NCBI RefSeq assembly: GCF_003337375.1
Contig: NZ_QPJD01000013.1
Span: 165,148 to 229,147, forward strand
Length of the DNA stretch: 64,000 nt
Source: Paenibacillus prosopidis
GTDB lineage: Bacteria; Bacillota; Bacilli; Paenibacillales; Paenibacillaceae
Reading direction: 5' to 3'
The translations under genes were made by a program, and so were the position numbers. Shown one piece after another: positions 8,251 to 17,012 of this stretch. Within the stretch, counting starts at the first letter, position 1; every line of letters begins with the position of its first letter. The notes under the pieces are model-generated. The model did not search any database. It saw only the letters and a program-made list of their open reading frames with translations, and had not been told where the DNA came from.

Positions 8251-9366
8251 ATGACCAATCTTATCACCATTTTGTGCTCCGGGTTTGGGCTTGGCTTTTA
8301 TATTCCCGGCTTGCTAATCGAACGCAGCTTAAGAAACATGGGATATAACGTGGATGTTGAAGTATTTGAGAATTTGATGATGGAAGAGAAAAAGCTTCAG
8401 ACAGACGTGAGCCGGAAAGCATACACGGCGAATTTTGCGGTTGCTAAGGCATCGCAAAGGATACCTGGAGATATCCGCCAAAGTCTGGATCCTTTCAAAA
8501 AGAAAGACTTGATCGGGCGATGGGAAAGAGAAGGAAGAAGCCGCTTTATCAGTCTTTCAGGGCATTGGGTGCACATTCTCGATGAGTTAAAGGATAGGAA
8601 TAACAGCATTCAGGCGGATCTGCTTTATGTGGACTCAGAGCTGTCGCCTTCCTGGAAGCAGCTCCGCAAGCACAAGCCGAATTACGCTGAATGTTATCGA
8701 GAGATCGGGCTATATGATCCACAGATTAAACAAACCCTCTTCCGGATCGATGTAGACGGTAAAGAACCACTCCCTATCTCTAAACGAAACGCACGCTTAG
8801 TCGTTCATGGCGGGGGCTGGGGAATTGGGACTTTTCGCGAGGCTGTGGACGAGCTGGAGCAAGCTGGCTATTCGCTGGATGTTGTCGCTTACGGGCCTGA
8901 TGAGATCAATGACGACTCGTCAGACCGGCGATATTTTATGAACGATCCCGACTGGCGCACCTGGCAAAGAAGCGACGAGGGAGTCCACACATTCCCTCCA
9001 TTTGGACAGATTATTAATCGCAAAAACATGGAGTTTCAATTCTGCCGGGAGCATCACGGATTGTATAAGGTGCTTAGAGAAGCAGCAGCTGTCATAAGTA
9101 AACCAGGGGCAGGGGCGCTTATTGATTCCTTATCCTCGTCAACTCCGCTGATTCTGCTGGATCCCTTTGGTCCTCATGAAGAGGTCAATGCGGACATATG
9201 GGTAGCAGAGGGATTCGGTATTCGATACGAAGCATGGAGAGACACCTCGTTTGATAAGGGCGTGCTTGAGCGTCTGCATCACAATCTGGTGGTCAAGAGA
9301 AAGCAATATCCCGATTACGCTGCTTATTTCGCCAAGGGAATGTCCCAACTCGAAGGGAGAATATAA
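8251..9366 (+). CDS. GT-B-fold glycosyltransferase (GT28/MurG-like)
   Basis: The protein has about 371 residues. The start is ATG 8251, preceded by AAAGGAAGG (8236-8244); ATG 8245 and TTG 8230 are also in frame. The N-terminus has ILCSGFGLGFYIPGLLIERSL, a Rossmann-like acceptor domain. The C-terminal half has GGGWGIG and, near residue 285, SKPGAGALIDSL followed by TPLILLDPFGPHEEVNADIW, the donor-binding pattern of MurG and macrolide/UDP-type transferases. Within the cluster it probably transfers the nucleotide sugar made by the genes at 12733-15922. Acceptor unknown. Confidence 0.7.
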   Translation: MTNLITILCSGFGLGFYIPGLLIERSLRNMGYNVDVEVFENLMMEEKKLQTDVSRKAYTANFAVAKASQRIPGDIRQSLDPFKKKDLIGRWEREGRSRFISLSGHWVHILDELKDRNNSIQADLLYVDSELSPSWKQLRKHKPNYAECYREIGLYDPQIKQTLFRIDVDGKEPLPISKRNARLVVHGGGWGIGTFREAVDELEQAGYSLDVVAYGPDEINDDSSDRRYFMNDPDWRTWQRSDEGVHTFPPFGQIINRKNMEFQFCREHHGLYKVLREAAAVISKPGAGALIDSLSSSTPLILLDPFGPHEEVNADIWVAEGFGIRYEAWRDTSFDKGVLERLHHNLVVKRKQYPDYAAYFAKGMSQLEGRI

Positions 9367-9367
9367 T

Positions 9368-10477
9368 ATGCAAAGCACCGCAACGGGTTCATCTGCATCC
9401 GCTTCACTGGATCATTCGCTGCCGAAATGGGTATTCCTGCAGCTGCTGGAAAGCTGCAATCTGCGCTGCAAAATGTGTTACGAGTGGGGAGAAAACGGTC
9501 CGTACAACGAGAAAAAAATATTAAAGCAGCTCGATATCAAAGTCGTCAAGGATATCATCAGCACTTGTAGTTCCGTTCAGCCCTATTACGAGCTGTACGG
9601 CGGAGAACCTTTGCTGTATCCGCATATCGGCGAGGTGCTGAAAGCTATTCATGATGCGGGAAGCAAAGTGCACATGCCGACGAACGGTACCTTGCTCGAA
9701 AAGCATGCCGAGCTGCTTGTGACCTACCCGCCCGAACGGATCTGGGTTTCGCTGGACGGACCTATTGAAATCAATGACGAACAGAGAGGCAAAGGCGTTT
9801 TCCAGAAAGCGGTGAAAGGGATAGAAAAGCTCCTCCGTTTGCGAGAGGAAGCAGGCTCCAAGTATCCGCAGATCGGTATTAGCACAGTTGTAACGCCTAG
9901 GAATTTCAGGCATCTTGAACGATTTTTCTTCGAGGCGCTCGATATCAGCAAGCTGGACTGCATCAGCATTGAGTTGCAGGCGTACATTACGGAGCAAAAT
10001 CACAAGGATTATGAAGGTGTGCTTCGTCGGGAATTCGGCGTGAACAGTGCTCCGGTATCAAGGGGGTTTGTCTGCGATCCGGCAATGTTTGCAGACATCG
10101 ATGCCGGTCTGATCGCCCGGCAGATCCAAACAATCGCTGAATATTGCGAGGTCGAAGGCAAGTATCTGAACACGTATCCCAAGGTCATGTCCGAGGACAA
10201 TATTCGTAAATATTTTAGCGCTGACTGGTTCTCAATGACAAAAGTAAAGAAGCGGTGTCCTTTTCCGTGGGTCAGCACGGAAATTAATGCTCAAGGCGAT
10301 GTGACATCCTGCCATGCGTATTACGATTTGACGCTTGGCAATGTAAACGAGGCCAGTATCGCAGAGATCTGGAGGGGAGAGAAGTATACGCAGTACCGCA
10401 ATTATTTGCGGAAGCAGTTGCTGCCAATCTGTCAGGGTTGCTGTTTGTTTTATAACGAGAAACCTATGATGGCATAG
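9368..10477 (+). CDS. Radical SAM/SPASM enzyme 1
   Basis: The start is ATG 9368 (GAAGGGAG upstream), one base after the glycosyltransferase stop; this gives 369 residues. The 4Fe-4S SAM site is CNLRCKMC (Cys 30, 34, 37), followed by a YGGEPLLYP motif-like stretch. The C-terminal region contains additional cysteines (KRCPFPW, VTSCHAYY, ICQGCC) spaced as in SPASM domains that bind auxiliary clusters, with the usual LGNVNEASIAEIW signature. Relatives modify peptides or oxidise sugars; BtrN of butirosin biosynthesis is an alcohol dehydrogenase from this superfamily. No precursor peptide is nearby, so a sugar or carrier-bound substrate is more likely. Confidence 0.85.
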   Translation: MQSTATGSSASASLDHSLPKWVFLQLLESCNLRCKMCYEWGENGPYNEKKILKQLDIKVVKDIISTCSSVQPYYELYGGEPLLYPHIGEVLKAIHDAGSKVHMPTNGTLLEKHAELLVTYPPERIWVSLDGPIEINDEQRGKGVFQKAVKGIEKLLRLREEAGSKYPQIGISTVVTPRNFRHLERFFFEALDISKLDCISIELQAYITEQNHKDYEGVLRREFGVNSAPVSRGFVCDPAMFADIDAGLIARQIQTIAEYCEVEGKYLNTYPKVMSEDNIRKYFSADWFSMTKVKKRCPFPWVSTEINAQGDVTSCHAYYDLTLGNVNEASIAEIWRGEKYTQYRNYLRKQLLPICQGCCLFYNEKPMMA

Positions 10478-10511
10478 AACGACGGAGCCGAATCGGGAAG
10501 GGGAGATCGTG

Positions 10512-11702
10512 ATGCAGCCTACCAGCAAGGTGAAGATGGATGAGAAGTCATTCGAAATATTGAAACGTACGATCAGAAATGTGGTCGTCCCGCATAGAGA
10601 ACGGAAGCTGGATCCCGCCTATAAGACCGTGATGCCGGAGGTTGTTGCCGTTAAGCTAACCAACCGCTGCAACCTGCGTTGCAAGCATTGTTATCAGTGG
10701 AATGAGTCTGGTTACCATCACGACATGGAGCAGGCCGAGCAGAATCTCGATATCGACACGGAGGTCTTTCGCCGGATGCTGGAGGAAACCCGTGAAACAA
10801 AGTCAAGGCTGTACCTTTGGGGAGGAGAACCGTTATTTCATCGTAACATCGAAGATATTCTCTTGATGCTGGAGAACGATCCTCGGGAGACGACAATCTG
10901 TACGAATGCGTATCTCATCGAGAAATACGAGGAAGCGTTATGCCGGATTTCACCGAATCTAGAACTGTTGATTGCGATAGAGGGCTTCGAGAAGGAACAT
11001 GACCTGCTTCGTGGGAAAGGCTCTTTCAGCAAGGTGATGGATCAGATCGACCGCCTGCTTCTTCTTCGGCGGCAGGGGATTTTCCATGGGAAAATCTCGG
11101 TACATTCCGTCATTAATGACAGTATGATCGGAAGGCTCTACGAACTAATGGAATTCTTTGAACAGAAAGGAATCGATTTGGTGCTGCTCTGTTTCCCTTG
11201 GTACATTTCTCATGAGGCGACCGGGGAGATGGATGGCTTTTTCCGGGAGCAATTCGATTGGCTTAAGGAATTGGAGGAGAACCAGAGGAGCAGTTGGCAT
11301 GCGTTCAAGTATCATATTGATCCGGATAATGTCGGAAGCTTAATGGATGATCTGAAACGGATTAACGAACGCATGTGGCAAACGCGCATCCGTTATCAGC
11401 CAGGGCTTGATTTTGACGAAATTGAGGGTTTCGTTAGCGGCAATGCCATGACATCTCGCTGCGCTACGAAATGCCTGGCGCTGAGTACAAGGGCGGATAT
11501 TACACCAAGCGGCAATGTTAGCGCCTGTAAATTTTTCTCCGAATTCTCGGTTGGAAACCTGCATCAACAATCGCTGTCCGACATTTGGAATTCCGAAGCC
11601 TATGACCGTATCAGGCGGACATTGGGCGAGCAATTATCGCCGGCCTGCTCCAAATGCAACGTTCTTTATTTACATGGCTCGTCTTCGCTTGCGCATATAT
11701 GA
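10512..11702 (+). CDS. Radical SAM/SPASM enzyme 2
   Basis: This 396-residue protein starts at ATG 10512 after AAGGGGAGA. CNLRCKHC (Cys 53, 57, 60) binds the SAM cluster and LWGGEPLFHRN follows. SPASM-like cysteines lie in TSRCATKC, VSACKFF and PACSKCN, with VGNLHQQSLSDIW. The general architecture is the same as the preceding gene, but the sequences are clearly diverged, so this is not a recent duplication. Two tandem SPASM enzymes in one pathway suggest two successive radical steps, for example dehydrogenation, epimerisation or carbon-carbon bond formation. Its stop overlaps the start of the next gene. Confidence 0.85.
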   Translation: MQPTSKVKMDEKSFEILKRTIRNVVVPHRERKLDPAYKTVMPEVVAVKLTNRCNLRCKHCYQWNESGYHHDMEQAEQNLDIDTEVFRRMLEETRETKSRLYLWGGEPLFHRNIEDILLMLENDPRETTICTNAYLIEKYEEALCRISPNLELLIAIEGFEKEHDLLRGKGSFSKVMDQIDRLLLLRRQGIFHGKISVHSVINDSMIGRLYELMEFFEQKGIDLVLLCFPWYISHEATGEMDGFFREQFDWLKELEENQRSSWHAFKYHIDPDNVGSLMDDLKRINERMWQTRIRYQPGLDFDEIEGFVSGNAMTSRCATKCLALSTRADITPSGNVSACKFFSEFSVGNLHQQSLSDIWNSEAYDRIRRTLGEQLSPACSKCNVLYLHGSSSLAHI

Positions 11703-12733
11703 ATGGGCCGGTGCTTGGAGGAGTTTATCGATTAGGAATAATAGGTTGTGCGGGGATTGTGGAGCGTACCCTGTTAGAGCCGGCCGTATACGTACCACAG
11801 ATAAAGGTCAGCGCTGTGGCGAACCGCACCAGGGCAAAAGCTGAGCAGCTTGCCCGTTCTTACTCTATCCCGAAAGTCTATGATGACTTGCAAGAACTGC
11901 TTGGGGATCCGGAAATCGATGCGGTCTATATTGCCCTTAGCAATGAACTGCATACAGAATGGGCAATCAGGGCTCTTGCGGCAGGAAAGCATGTGCTAGT
12001 CGAGAAGCCGATCGGCTTGACAGAGGAAGACGTGCGATTATTACAGATGGCTAAAGCGAGCACTACCGACCTCAAGCTGATAGAAGGGTTGATGGTTTCC
12101 TGTCATCCGTGGCAGTCTGCTCTGAGGTCGATTGCCGACTCCGGCCGATACGGGCATCTGCTAAGAATCGACTCCAGAATCTCGCTTCAAGCCAGGGATC
12201 GATACATACATAACTATCGCAGCGACAAGGCCAAGGGAGGGGGAGTATTCTCCGACTTGGGCTGCTATTGGCTCCAATTTCTCCAAGCGTTAATCGGTTT
12301 GCAAGCGGAGGAAATATGGGGTAAATCAGACTTTACCGGGCCGGACGGATGTGATTGGACTTTACAAGCCGGGCTGCGGTATGCAGGCGGCGTCGAAGCC
12401 ATCTGTACGACATCCTTTGAAATGCCTTACAAGGCGGCTCACACGATTCATTTCGAGAAGGCTTCCGTCACCGTTCCGGACTTTTTCCGCTCCAATATCG
12501 GGTTTTACAGGATGAAAATTCGTCTCGAGGATTCAACGAACCCCGTCGTGCTGCACGATTTCGAGCCGATGAATTATTACGTGAATCAACTGAATGCATT
12601 TGTCGAGACCTTGAATGGATTTAGGAAAGAGATGCTTCATGAAGCGTTGGAACGGGTGACCATGCAGCAGGCGATTCTGAGAGATGCTGAGCAACGCTTT
12701 CAACAAACTGCCCCGAGAGGAGCTCGTGCTTGA
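11699..12733 (+). CDS. Gfo/Idh/MocA-family NAD(P)-dependent oxidoreductase
   Basis: ATG 11699 overlaps the preceding stop (ATGA) and gives 344 residues. The N-terminus has a Rossmann motif YRLGIIGCAGIVERT and the family hallmark VLVEKPIGLTEEDV with the catalytic-region lysine. The second domain has GGGVFSDLGCYWLQFLQAL, where the family places a His/Asp/Lys-lined sugar site. The upstream in-frame ATG at 11654 is inside the previous gene and is rejected. Members oxidise or reduce sugars, inositols or nucleotide sugars, for example to make 3-keto intermediates. Its position between the radical SAM genes and the nucleotide-sugar genes fits sugar tailoring. Confidence 0.85.
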   Translation: MNGPVLGGVYRLGIIGCAGIVERTLLEPAVYVPQIKVSAVANRTRAKAEQLARSYSIPKVYDDLQELLGDPEIDAVYIALSNELHTEWAIRALAAGKHVLVEKPIGLTEEDVRLLQMAKASTTDLKLIEGLMVSCHPWQSALRSIADSGRYGHLLRIDSRISLQARDRYIHNYRSDKAKGGGVFSDLGCYWLQFLQALIGLQAEEIWGKSDFTGPDGCDWTLQAGLRYAGGVEAICTTSFEMPYKAAHTIHFEKASVTVPDFFRSNIGFYRMKIRLEDSTNPVVLHDFEPMNYYVNQLNAFVETLNGFRKEMLHEALERVTMQQAILRDAEQRFQQTAPRGARA

Positions 12734-13497
12734 TGAAAACGGTCATTCTATGCGGTGGGTTAGGGACCCGGTTTGCCGAAGAGACGGACGAACGGCCCAA
12801 ACCGATGATTGAGATCGGAGGGTTGCCGATTCTGAGTCATATTCTTCAAATCTATGAAGCTTCCGGATTCCATGATTTTGTGTTGGCATTAGGTTATAAA
12901 TCGGAATATATCAAAAGCTATTTTGAAGGAGATCCGAAGATGACCAGATTCCGGGCGAATGCAGTGCACCACGAGAACCGGAACATGGAGCTGGTGGACA
13001 CGGGAGCGGGAACGATGACCGGAGGACGCTTGGCTAAAGTCGGATACCTATTGGAAGGACAGACCTTCATGCTGACTTACGGCGATGGAGTCTGTGACAT
13101 CGATATGAACGAGTTGCTCAGCTTTCATCGCAGTCATGGCAAGCTTGCAACCGTTACGGCAGTTCGGCCGAAAGAGAGGTTTGGAGTGATGCGGTGTGAG
13201 GCCGGCGTCGTTACATCGTTCCGCGAGAAAATACATGCGCCGGACGAGTGGGTGAATGGCGGATTTTTTGTATTTGAGCCTGAGGTCCTCGAGTATATTG
13301 AGGGAGATTCAACTGAGCTGGAACGGAGCGTGCTTAGGCAACTTTCGGATATCGGCCAGCTTATGGCTTATCAGCATGAGGGGTTCTGGGCCTGCATGGA
13401 CACGCTTCATGACAAACGGGAGCTAGAACAGCTATGGGAAGGAGGGAAGGCGCCGTGGAAGGTCTGGAAGGACTATCATGCAAGCAACAGAATGTAA
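12733..13497 (+). CDS. Sugar-1-phosphate nucleotidyltransferase (RfbF/cytidylyltransferase-like)
   Basis: The 254-residue protein begins at ATG 12733, which overlaps the preceding TGA, with GAGGAGC upstream. The N-terminus carries the nucleotidyltransferase signature ILCGGLGTRF, then RPKPMIEIGGLPILSHI, and LTYGDGVCDID for metal binding. The string EETDERPKPMIEIGG and the overall length resemble glucose-1-phosphate cytidylyltransferase more than uridylyl- or thymidylyltransferases. It should supply an NDP-sugar for the pathway. CDP as the nucleotide is an inference from similarity I recall, not proven. Confidence 0.8.
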   Translation: MKTVILCGGLGTRFAEETDERPKPMIEIGGLPILSHILQIYEASGFHDFVLALGYKSEYIKSYFEGDPKMTRFRANAVHHENRNMELVDTGAGTMTGGRLAKVGYLLEGQTFMLTYGDGVCDIDMNELLSFHRSHGKLATVTAVRPKERFGVMRCEAGVVTSFREKIHAPDEWVNGGFFVFEPEVLEYIEGDSTELERSVLRQLSDIGQLMAYQHEGFWACMDTLHDKRELEQLWEGGKAPWKVWKDYHASNRM

Positions 13498-14579
13498 TGA
13501 ATAGGCGGCCTTGGGACAATCCGGTCATTCGAGAGGATCTTTCATACATGCTGCAGAAGTTCGGAAAAGCGGAACGATTTGCCGGCAGAACGATCGTTAT
13601 CACCGGCGGGGGCGGATTTATCGGCTATTATTTGATATTATTCTTTCTCTATATGGTTGATAACGGAACCCCCATCCGACACTTGTTTATTCTGGACAGA
13701 TTTATTAGAGGGAAGCCGGAGTGGCTAATGGAGTTGGAGTCGGACGACTGGCCTTTGACGGTCAAAGACTTTGACGTCACGGTCGATCCCTTTGAGTTTT
13801 ACGGTGAAGCCGATTATCTTCTCCATATGGCGTCTATTGCTTCTCCAACCTATTACCGGAGATTTCCTTTGGAAACGCTGGAAGCCAATGTGTTCGGCTT
13901 GAAGCGTCTGCTCGACTCCTGCAGAACGGCAAACAGCAAGGGAATTTTGTTTTTTTCGAGCAGTGAAGTGTACGGAAACCCAGATCCCAGCGCGATTCCG
14001 ACACCGGAAACCTATAACGGAAATGTTCCGACGGTAGGGCCAAGAGCTTGTTATGATGAGTCCAAAAGGTTCGGGGAAACCTTATGTCATCTCTATAATC
14101 AGGTGCATCAATTACCAATTCGAATTGTTCGCCCGTTCAACAATTTCGGTCCGGGCCTCCATTTGGACGACCGCAGGATCTCCTCCGATTTTGCTCGTGC
14201 GATCGTGAGAGGTGAGGATATCGAAATTTATTCCAGCGGCCAACCCACACGTACCTATTGTTACATCGCAGACGCAATCGTTGGCTATTTGCTCGCTTTA
14301 ACCTATGACCGATTTGAAATATTCAATATCGGTTCGGACTCGCAGGAAATCAGTGCAGCAGACATGGCGGCCTTATTTTCAGAATGTGCTCGTGAGCTTA
14401 CTGGAAAGGTGACACCAATCCGTTACTATGTATCCGAGGATGTCCAATATTTAACAGATAATCCGGAACGCCGTTGTCCGGATATCGGAAAAGCACGGAA
14501 ATTGCTGGGCTTTGATCCGGTCATTCCGCTAAAGGAAGGTGTCCTGCGGTACTTGCAGCTTCACGGTGTGGGGGAATGA
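13497..14579 (+). CDS. Extended SDR: NDP-sugar epimerase/dehydratase/decarboxylase (UXS-like)
   Basis: ATG 13497 overlaps the TAA of the previous gene, giving 360 residues; the in-frame ATG at 13434 lies inside that gene. The NAD-binding motif is ITGGGGFIGYYL (glycines around 37-43) and the catalytic pair is in YDESK. The stretches MASIASPTYYRRFPLETLEANVFG and RPFNNFGPGLHLDDRRISSDF resemble UDP-glucuronate decarboxylase and UDP-xylose synthase. The next gene is a UDP-glucose dehydrogenase, so UDP-glucuronate to UDP-xylose or a 4-keto pentose is a coherent route. A dehydratase or epimerase role is the alternative. Confidence 0.8.
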   Translation: MNRRPWDNPVIREDLSYMLQKFGKAERFAGRTIVITGGGGFIGYYLILFFLYMVDNGTPIRHLFILDRFIRGKPEWLMELESDDWPLTVKDFDVTVDPFEFYGEADYLLHMASIASPTYYRRFPLETLEANVFGLKRLLDSCRTANSKGILFFSSSEVYGNPDPSAIPTPETYNGNVPTVGPRACYDESKRFGETLCHLYNQVHQLPIRIVRPFNNFGPGLHLDDRRISSDFARAIVRGEDIEIYSSGQPTRTYCYIADAIVGYLLALTYDRFEIFNIGSDSQEISAADMAALFSECARELTGKVTPIRYYVSEDVQYLTDNPERRCPDIGKARKLLGFDPVIPLKEGVLRYLQLHGVGE

Positions 14580-15922
14580 GCATGCAGCAGCACAAGAGCA
14601 TCGCCGTTATTGGTCTCGGGTTTGTCGGATTAACTACAGCTTTAGGGTTCGCAGAAAAAGGCCATCGCGTATTCGGCTACGATCAAGATGCTTTGAAAAG
14701 AGCGAGCTACCAATCAGGATGCGTGCCCTTCTATGAACCGGGAGTGGAGGAGGCTCTTCGTAGGCAGCTTGACAAACGATTTCTATTGTGTAATTCGATC
14801 GCCCTAGCCGTGCAGCAGGCCGAGCTTATCTTCCTATGTGTCGGTACACCTGTAGATGAAGTAGGGGAGATGGATCTTTCGAGCTTGATTGGTGCATTAA
14901 CGGAAGTACTTCGATGTGTGAGCAAAGATCGTTTCTACGGAATTGCAGTCAAATCGACGATTCCCCCGGGAACGATGCGGGAACATTTGATTCCGCTTTT
15001 GTTGACTGAAGGCTTTGAGTTAGGCACTCAGGTGGGACTTGCGTACAACCCGGAATTTCTGCGGGAAGGAAGCGCTTGGAACGACTTTCTGTTTCCCGAT
15101 CGAATCGTAACGGGATCAGCTGACGACAGAACTGGCCGTCTTCTGGAAGAAGCCTACAGTCTTTTCCAGGCTCCATACCATCGCGTTTCGCCGACATCGG
15201 CCGAGTTTGTGAAATTGGCTTCCAATACATTGCTTGCAACCATGATAAGCTTTGCTAACGAGCAAGCGATGCTCGCGGAAAAAATTGGAGATATCCATAT
15301 CCCTACCATATTCAACCTGCTCCATACTGATCGCCGATGGTCCGGGCAACCTGCTGAGATGAGCAAATATATATATCCTGGTTGCGGCTTTGGAGGATAC
15401 TGTTTGCCGAAAGATACGTTTGCCTTCCAGCGGACAGCCGAAAAGTACGGGCACCGTCCAAAGCTCCTGAACGCGGTATTGGACATCAATAGGGACGTCA
15501 TGGAGTCATGCATTGAACGGATCGTTGCCAAATTGGGAAATCTTGATCAACAAGTCGGCATCCTCGGGCTTTCCTTCAAGCCCGGAAGCGATGATGTCAG
15601 AGGCACGCCTTCTGCGCGAATGATTGAATTATTGCTTGAACGCGGATGCCGCAAAATTGCGGCTTACGATCCTATGGCAATGTCTGCCTTCAGCAAGCAT
15701 TATACGTTTCCCGTGACAATGATGGCATCGGTTGAAGAGCTAGAACGTTCAAGCGATGTCGTGGTGATTGCAACGGCCTGGGAAGAGTTTCGAACCAAGC
15801 AGCATGTGTTCGACTTGAACTGTGTTATTGATGCACGATATCTGCTGGAAGATAGAGGGGATAATTGCAACGCACAACCGATCCTGACGAACAAGAGCAC
15901 ACCTGATGTACGCTTAATATGA
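14576..15922 (+). CDS. UDP-glucose 6-dehydrogenase / nucleotide-sugar dehydrogenase
   Basis: This 448-residue protein begins at ATG 14576 (4-bp overlap; ATG 14582 is a possible alternative). It has the NAD site IAVIGLGFVGLTTAL, FLCVGTPVDEVGEMDL, STIPPGT, NPEFLREGSAWNDF, and the active-site motif GCGFGGYCLPKD with the catalytic cysteine at residue 276. The C-terminal domain has ILGLSFKPGSDDVRGTPS. All family landmarks are present, so it should oxidise the C6 of an NDP-hexose to a uronic acid. Combined with the preceding UXS-like SDR it can provide UDP-glucuronate or a pentose derived from it. Confidence 0.9.
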   Translation: MSMQQHKSIAVIGLGFVGLTTALGFAEKGHRVFGYDQDALKRASYQSGCVPFYEPGVEEALRRQLDKRFLLCNSIALAVQQAELIFLCVGTPVDEVGEMDLSSLIGALTEVLRCVSKDRFYGIAVKSTIPPGTMREHLIPLLLTEGFELGTQVGLAYNPEFLREGSAWNDFLFPDRIVTGSADDRTGRLLEEAYSLFQAPYHRVSPTSAEFVKLASNTLLATMISFANEQAMLAEKIGDIHIPTIFNLLHTDRRWSGQPAEMSKYIYPGCGFGGYCLPKDTFAFQRTAEKYGHRPKLLNAVLDINRDVMESCIERIVAKLGNLDQQVGILGLSFKPGSDDVRGTPSARMIELLLERGCRKIAAYDPMAMSAFSKHYTFPVTMMASVEELERSSDVVVIATAWEEFRTKQHVFDLNCVIDARYLLEDRGDNCNAQPILTNKSTPDVRLI

Positions 15923-15969
15923 CACGATGGAGAAATGATTGTTGAACTTGTCTAAGTTAGGAGGATTCC

Positions 15970-16995
15970 ATGGCGGTCCATGTTCTTGAGCCAATAGAGC
16001 CCTATAACGGCCTTTACTTCAAGACCTGTTTCTATAATGCGCTGTTTCCGGCATTGGCATACTTGGGAAGAAGCGAATGCCGGTTCCTCATGAACGAGAT
16101 GTTTGTCTACGAATTCGATGAGGAGCACGGCCAGATCTCTCAGGCGGCGATAGGCCTTTACCCTGAAGAGGAGCTTTATCGGTTGCTCGGCTTGGCATTT
16201 AAGCGGGAAGACAATATGGACGATCCCATTCACAGCGTCATTCGCGCAATCAACCACAGGCAGCCGGTCATCCTGTTAATCGATAGCTTTTTTGAATCGA
16301 TTCGGCCTGATACGTATCAGAAGTATCATCTCCCCCATTATATTCTCGTACACGGGTACGACATGGATCGTCAAGTATTCCATATTATCGAGCACCGTTA
16401 CCAGGAAAGCATGCTTTACATCAAGCGGGAATTGCCGTTCGAGGACGTTGCGTTATGCTGTGAGGGAGTGAAGGAGAAATTCGGACATTTACGTCATCTC
16501 CCTAATTTCTTAAGTTTTTCCTTGCGCACAGGCGAGCCGCAGAGCGAACCGGATCCCTTGCGTAACGCCTCGATGGATTATTATCGTCATGCTTGGAACG
16601 AGCGGGAGAGGGTGCTCGGATGCTTGCCCGAAATGCAAAAGTTTCACCGAGCGTTCAGTCACATTTGCGCTTCAGAAAGCCTGCTGAGGGCATGGGTGGA
16701 AAGACAATTCGGACAGTGGCCTTTCCGACTGACCTCCGTAATCCTAAATAAGATGCTGGAAAAGCAGCGACTGCAAATACTGGAATTTCCGGAAACACTT
16801 AATTCACGGCTGGGGCAAGTAATCGAGGATTGGAAGCTTATTCAGGCAATCTTGCTCAAATACAAGACTACCGGCGTATACAATGCCGAGTCGATCGAGA
16901 CAGTGGTTGGTAAAATTGCGTTGATGCAGGAAGCGGAAACCGCTTATTATTCGGAGTTTTTCAGCCATGTACAGACCAGGATGCAAAGGGGCTGA
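15970..16995 (+). CDS. BtrH-like protein 1, putative acyl-ACP:sugar acyltransferase
   Basis: The 341-residue protein starts at ATG 15970 after TAGGAGGA. Near the N-terminus it has TCFYNALFPALAYLG (Cys 20), the C-x-x-N pattern at the start of the butirosin BtrH N-terminal domain. Around residues 110-135 are PVILLIDSFF, HYILVHGYD and VFHIIEH, consistent with a papain-like Cys/His/Asp core. BtrH transfers the completed aminoacyl chain from its carrier to the aminoglycoside. No other family fits as well. A helical C-terminal half has no recognised motif. It lies immediately before the decarboxylase gene. Confidence 0.6.
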   Translation: MAVHVLEPIEPYNGLYFKTCFYNALFPALAYLGRSECRFLMNEMFVYEFDEEHGQISQAAIGLYPEEELYRLLGLAFKREDNMDDPIHSVIRAINHRQPVILLIDSFFESIRPDTYQKYHLPHYILVHGYDMDRQVFHIIEHRYQESMLYIKRELPFEDVALCCEGVKEKFGHLRHLPNFLSFSLRTGEPQSEPDPLRNASMDYYRHAWNERERVLGCLPEMQKFHRAFSHICASESLLRAWVERQFGQWPFRLTSVILNKMLEKQRLQILEFPETLNSRLGQVIEDWKLIQAILLKYKTTGVYNAESIETVVGKIALMQEAETAYYSEFFSHVQTRMQRG

Positions 16996-17012
16996 TTATA
17001 ATCGAACAAGAA

